DNA of 6,455 bases from Chloroflexota bacterium (GTDB lineage Bacteria > Chloroflexota > Anaerolineae > Anaerolineales > JACQED01). Under the pieces are notes generated by a model. That model had not been told where the DNA came from and did no database searches. It saw only the letters and a list, made by a program, of their open reading frames with translations. The position numbers and the translations under genes are program-made. How positions within the stretch are numbered: position 1 is the stretch's first letter; the number at the start of each line of letters is the position of its first letter. The stretch lies in assembly GCA_016200785.1 (NCBI GenBank), contig JACQED010000368.1, positions 1 through 6,455 of the forward strand, written 5' to 3'. This document shows, one piece after another, positions 5,602 to 6,455 of the stretch.

Positions 5602-6326
5602 GTTTCACGGTCTATCCCGCCATTGACCTCCGCAACGGCCAAGTCGTCCGGCTGGCGCAGGGAAACCCGGCGCAGCAGACGGTCTACGGCGATGATCCGA
5701 CGGCGACAGCGCGAAGGTGGCAGGCTGAGGGTGCCGAGTGGGCGCACGTGGTCAATCTCGACGGCGCGTTCGGCGAGGCGGCGCAGGCCAACTGGCGTGC
5801 ACTCGAAAGAATCGCCGGGACCGGGATCTGCGTTCAGTTCGGCGGCGGCCTGCGCGATCTCGATTGTATCCGGCGGGCGTTCCGATCCGGCGCGGCGCGC
5901 ATCGTGATCGGCACGGCGGCGGCGGAAAATCCTGCGCTGGTGGATGAAGCCCTGGCCGAATTTGGCGCGGGGCGAGTCGCCGTCGGGATTGACGCGAGGG
6001 ATGGCCGTGTCCGGGTTCGCGGCTGGGCCGAAGAGTCGGCGGTGACCGCGCTCGATCTGGCGACGCGAGCGCGGGCGCAAGGTGTGACTCAGATCGTGTT
6101 CACCGACGTGGCGCGCGACGGGACGGGGGCGGGCGTCAACCTGGCCGCGACGCTGGAACTCGCGCGAGAGACCGGGCTGCAAGTTATCGCTTCGGGCGGT
6201 GTTGCCTCGCTCGATGATGTGAGGCGCGTTCGGGTTTCCGGGCTGGCCGGCGTGATCGTGGGCCGGGCATTGTACGAGGGAGCGTTTGCGCTGAGAGAAG
6301 CCCTGGCGGATATTGGTAACTGGTAA
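5598..6326 (+). CDS. hisA: ProFAR isomerase (phosphoribosylformimino-AICAR-phosphate isomerase)
   Basis: This 242-residue (beta/alpha)8-barrel protein opens the ribose ring of ProFAR in an Amadori rearrangement to make PRFAR, the substrate of HisH-HisF. It has normal family length. The acid/base aspartates are expected at D10 (YPAIDLRNGQVVRL) and D132 (VAVGIDARDG). Phosphate-binding glycine stretches appear as FGGGLR (81-86) and ASGGV (198-202) with IVGRALYEG (220-228), and FTDVARDGTGAG (168-179) marks the sixth strand region. The missing tryptophan-pathway context and the position between hisH and hisF favour HisA over the related PriA or TrpF. The start ATG at 5598 overlaps the hisH stop as ATGA, with GGAG at 5589-5592, indicating translational coupling. 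No defects are seen. Confidence 0.95.
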   Translation: MSFTVYPAIDLRNGQVVRLAQGNPAQQTVYGDDPTATARRWQAEGAEWAHVVNLDGAFGEAAQANWRALERIAGTGICVQFGGGLRDLDCIRRAFRSGAARIVIGTAAAENPALVDEALAEFGAGRVAVGIDARDGRVRVRGWAEESAVTALDLATRARAQGVTQIVFTDVARDGTGAGVNLAATLELARETGLQVIASGGVASLDDVRRVRVSGLAGVIVGRALYEGAFALREALADIGNW

Positions 6327-6333
6327 GTCGGCG

Positions 6334-6455
6334 ATGCTTGCGAAAAGAATCATCCCCTGTCTCGACGTGAAAGACGGCCGCGTGGTGAAGGGCGTGCGAT
6401 TCGTCAGCCTGCGCGACGCGGGCGATCCGGTGGAGCAGGCGAAGGTCTACGACGC
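6334..6455 (+). CDS. hisF: Imidazole glycerol phosphate synthase cyclase subunit (3' partial)
   Basis: Only the first 40 codons are in the window. They read MLAKRIIPCLDVKDGRVVKG and continue with RFVSLRDAGDPVEQAKVYD, a near-canonical HisF N-terminus with catalytic D11 in PCLDV. HisF is the barrel subunit that uses ammonia from HisH to convert PRFAR to imidazoleglycerol phosphate and AICAR. The ATG lies 7 nt after the hisA stop; only a weak purine stretch (GGTAAG) precedes it, so it may depend on coupling to hisA. Its partner HisH, just upstream, lacks much of the usual contact region with this subunit. Confidence 0.95.
   Translation, partial: MLAKRIIPCLDVKDGRVVKGVRFVSLRDAGDPVEQAKVYD

Noticed and set aside
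5553..6353. Minus-strand open frame of 266 codons opposite hisA.
   Set aside because: It mirrors hisA codon structure in a GC-rich genome and has no recognisable motif.

Overview
The window is a GC-rich stretch of bacterial chromosome carrying a histidine biosynthesis operon, all on the + strand, preceded by the end of an unrelated XdhC-family gene. Gene order and content, the long HisG with a C-terminal regulatory domain, the TGC-TAAAAT type of promoter and the style of the intergenic repeats suggest a member of Chloroflexota (Anaerolineae-like). This assignment is an impression from protein and repeat style and has not been tested by any search.

Layout. Positions 1-810 hold an XdhC/CoxI-type protein (5' end cut off). 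Positions 811-1012 hold a compact regulatory region: a promoter (813-841), a short histidine-rich leader peptide (852-935; five consecutive His codons, one Ala, two more His), and a Rho-independent terminator (966-1001) that ends just before the hisG ribosome binding site. The end of the leader ORF (917-933) is complementary to the left arm, loop and start of the right arm of the terminator (966-984), so terminator and antiterminator exclude each other. This is the full logic of a ribosome-stalling histidine attenuator. The structural genes follow as hisG (1013-2017), a single hisD-hisC fusion ORF (2018-4480), hisB (4544-5131, dehydratase only), hisH (5128-5601), hisA (5598-6326) and the start of hisF (6334 to the window end). 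Junctions are tight: 0 nt between hisG and hisD, ATGA overlaps at hisB/hisH and hisH/hisA, 7 nt between hisA and hisF.

How they work together. HisG starts the pathway from PRPP and ATP. HisA isomerises the ProFAR intermediate to PRFAR. HisH and HisF form the glutamine-dependent IGP synthase. HisB dehydrates IGP, HisC transaminates imidazole-acetol phosphate, and HisD oxidises histidinol to histidine. HisI/HisE functions and histidinol-phosphate phosphatase are not in the window. Control appears to be doubled: attenuation at the leader RNA, and probably feedback on the C-terminal domain of HisG.

The unusual points are: (1) the apparently near-leaderless histidine attenuator; (2) the HisD-HisC fusion, whose linker is encoded by repeat-like DNA with nested inverted repeats and ATTCGCAA units; (3) HisH, which is about 40 residues short because of an internal in-frame gap that removes the expected HisF-interface region but keeps the catalytic residues; (4) a palindromic intergenic element that contains the hisB ribosome binding site. 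There is no CRISPR array, transposase, tRNA or rRNA in the window.
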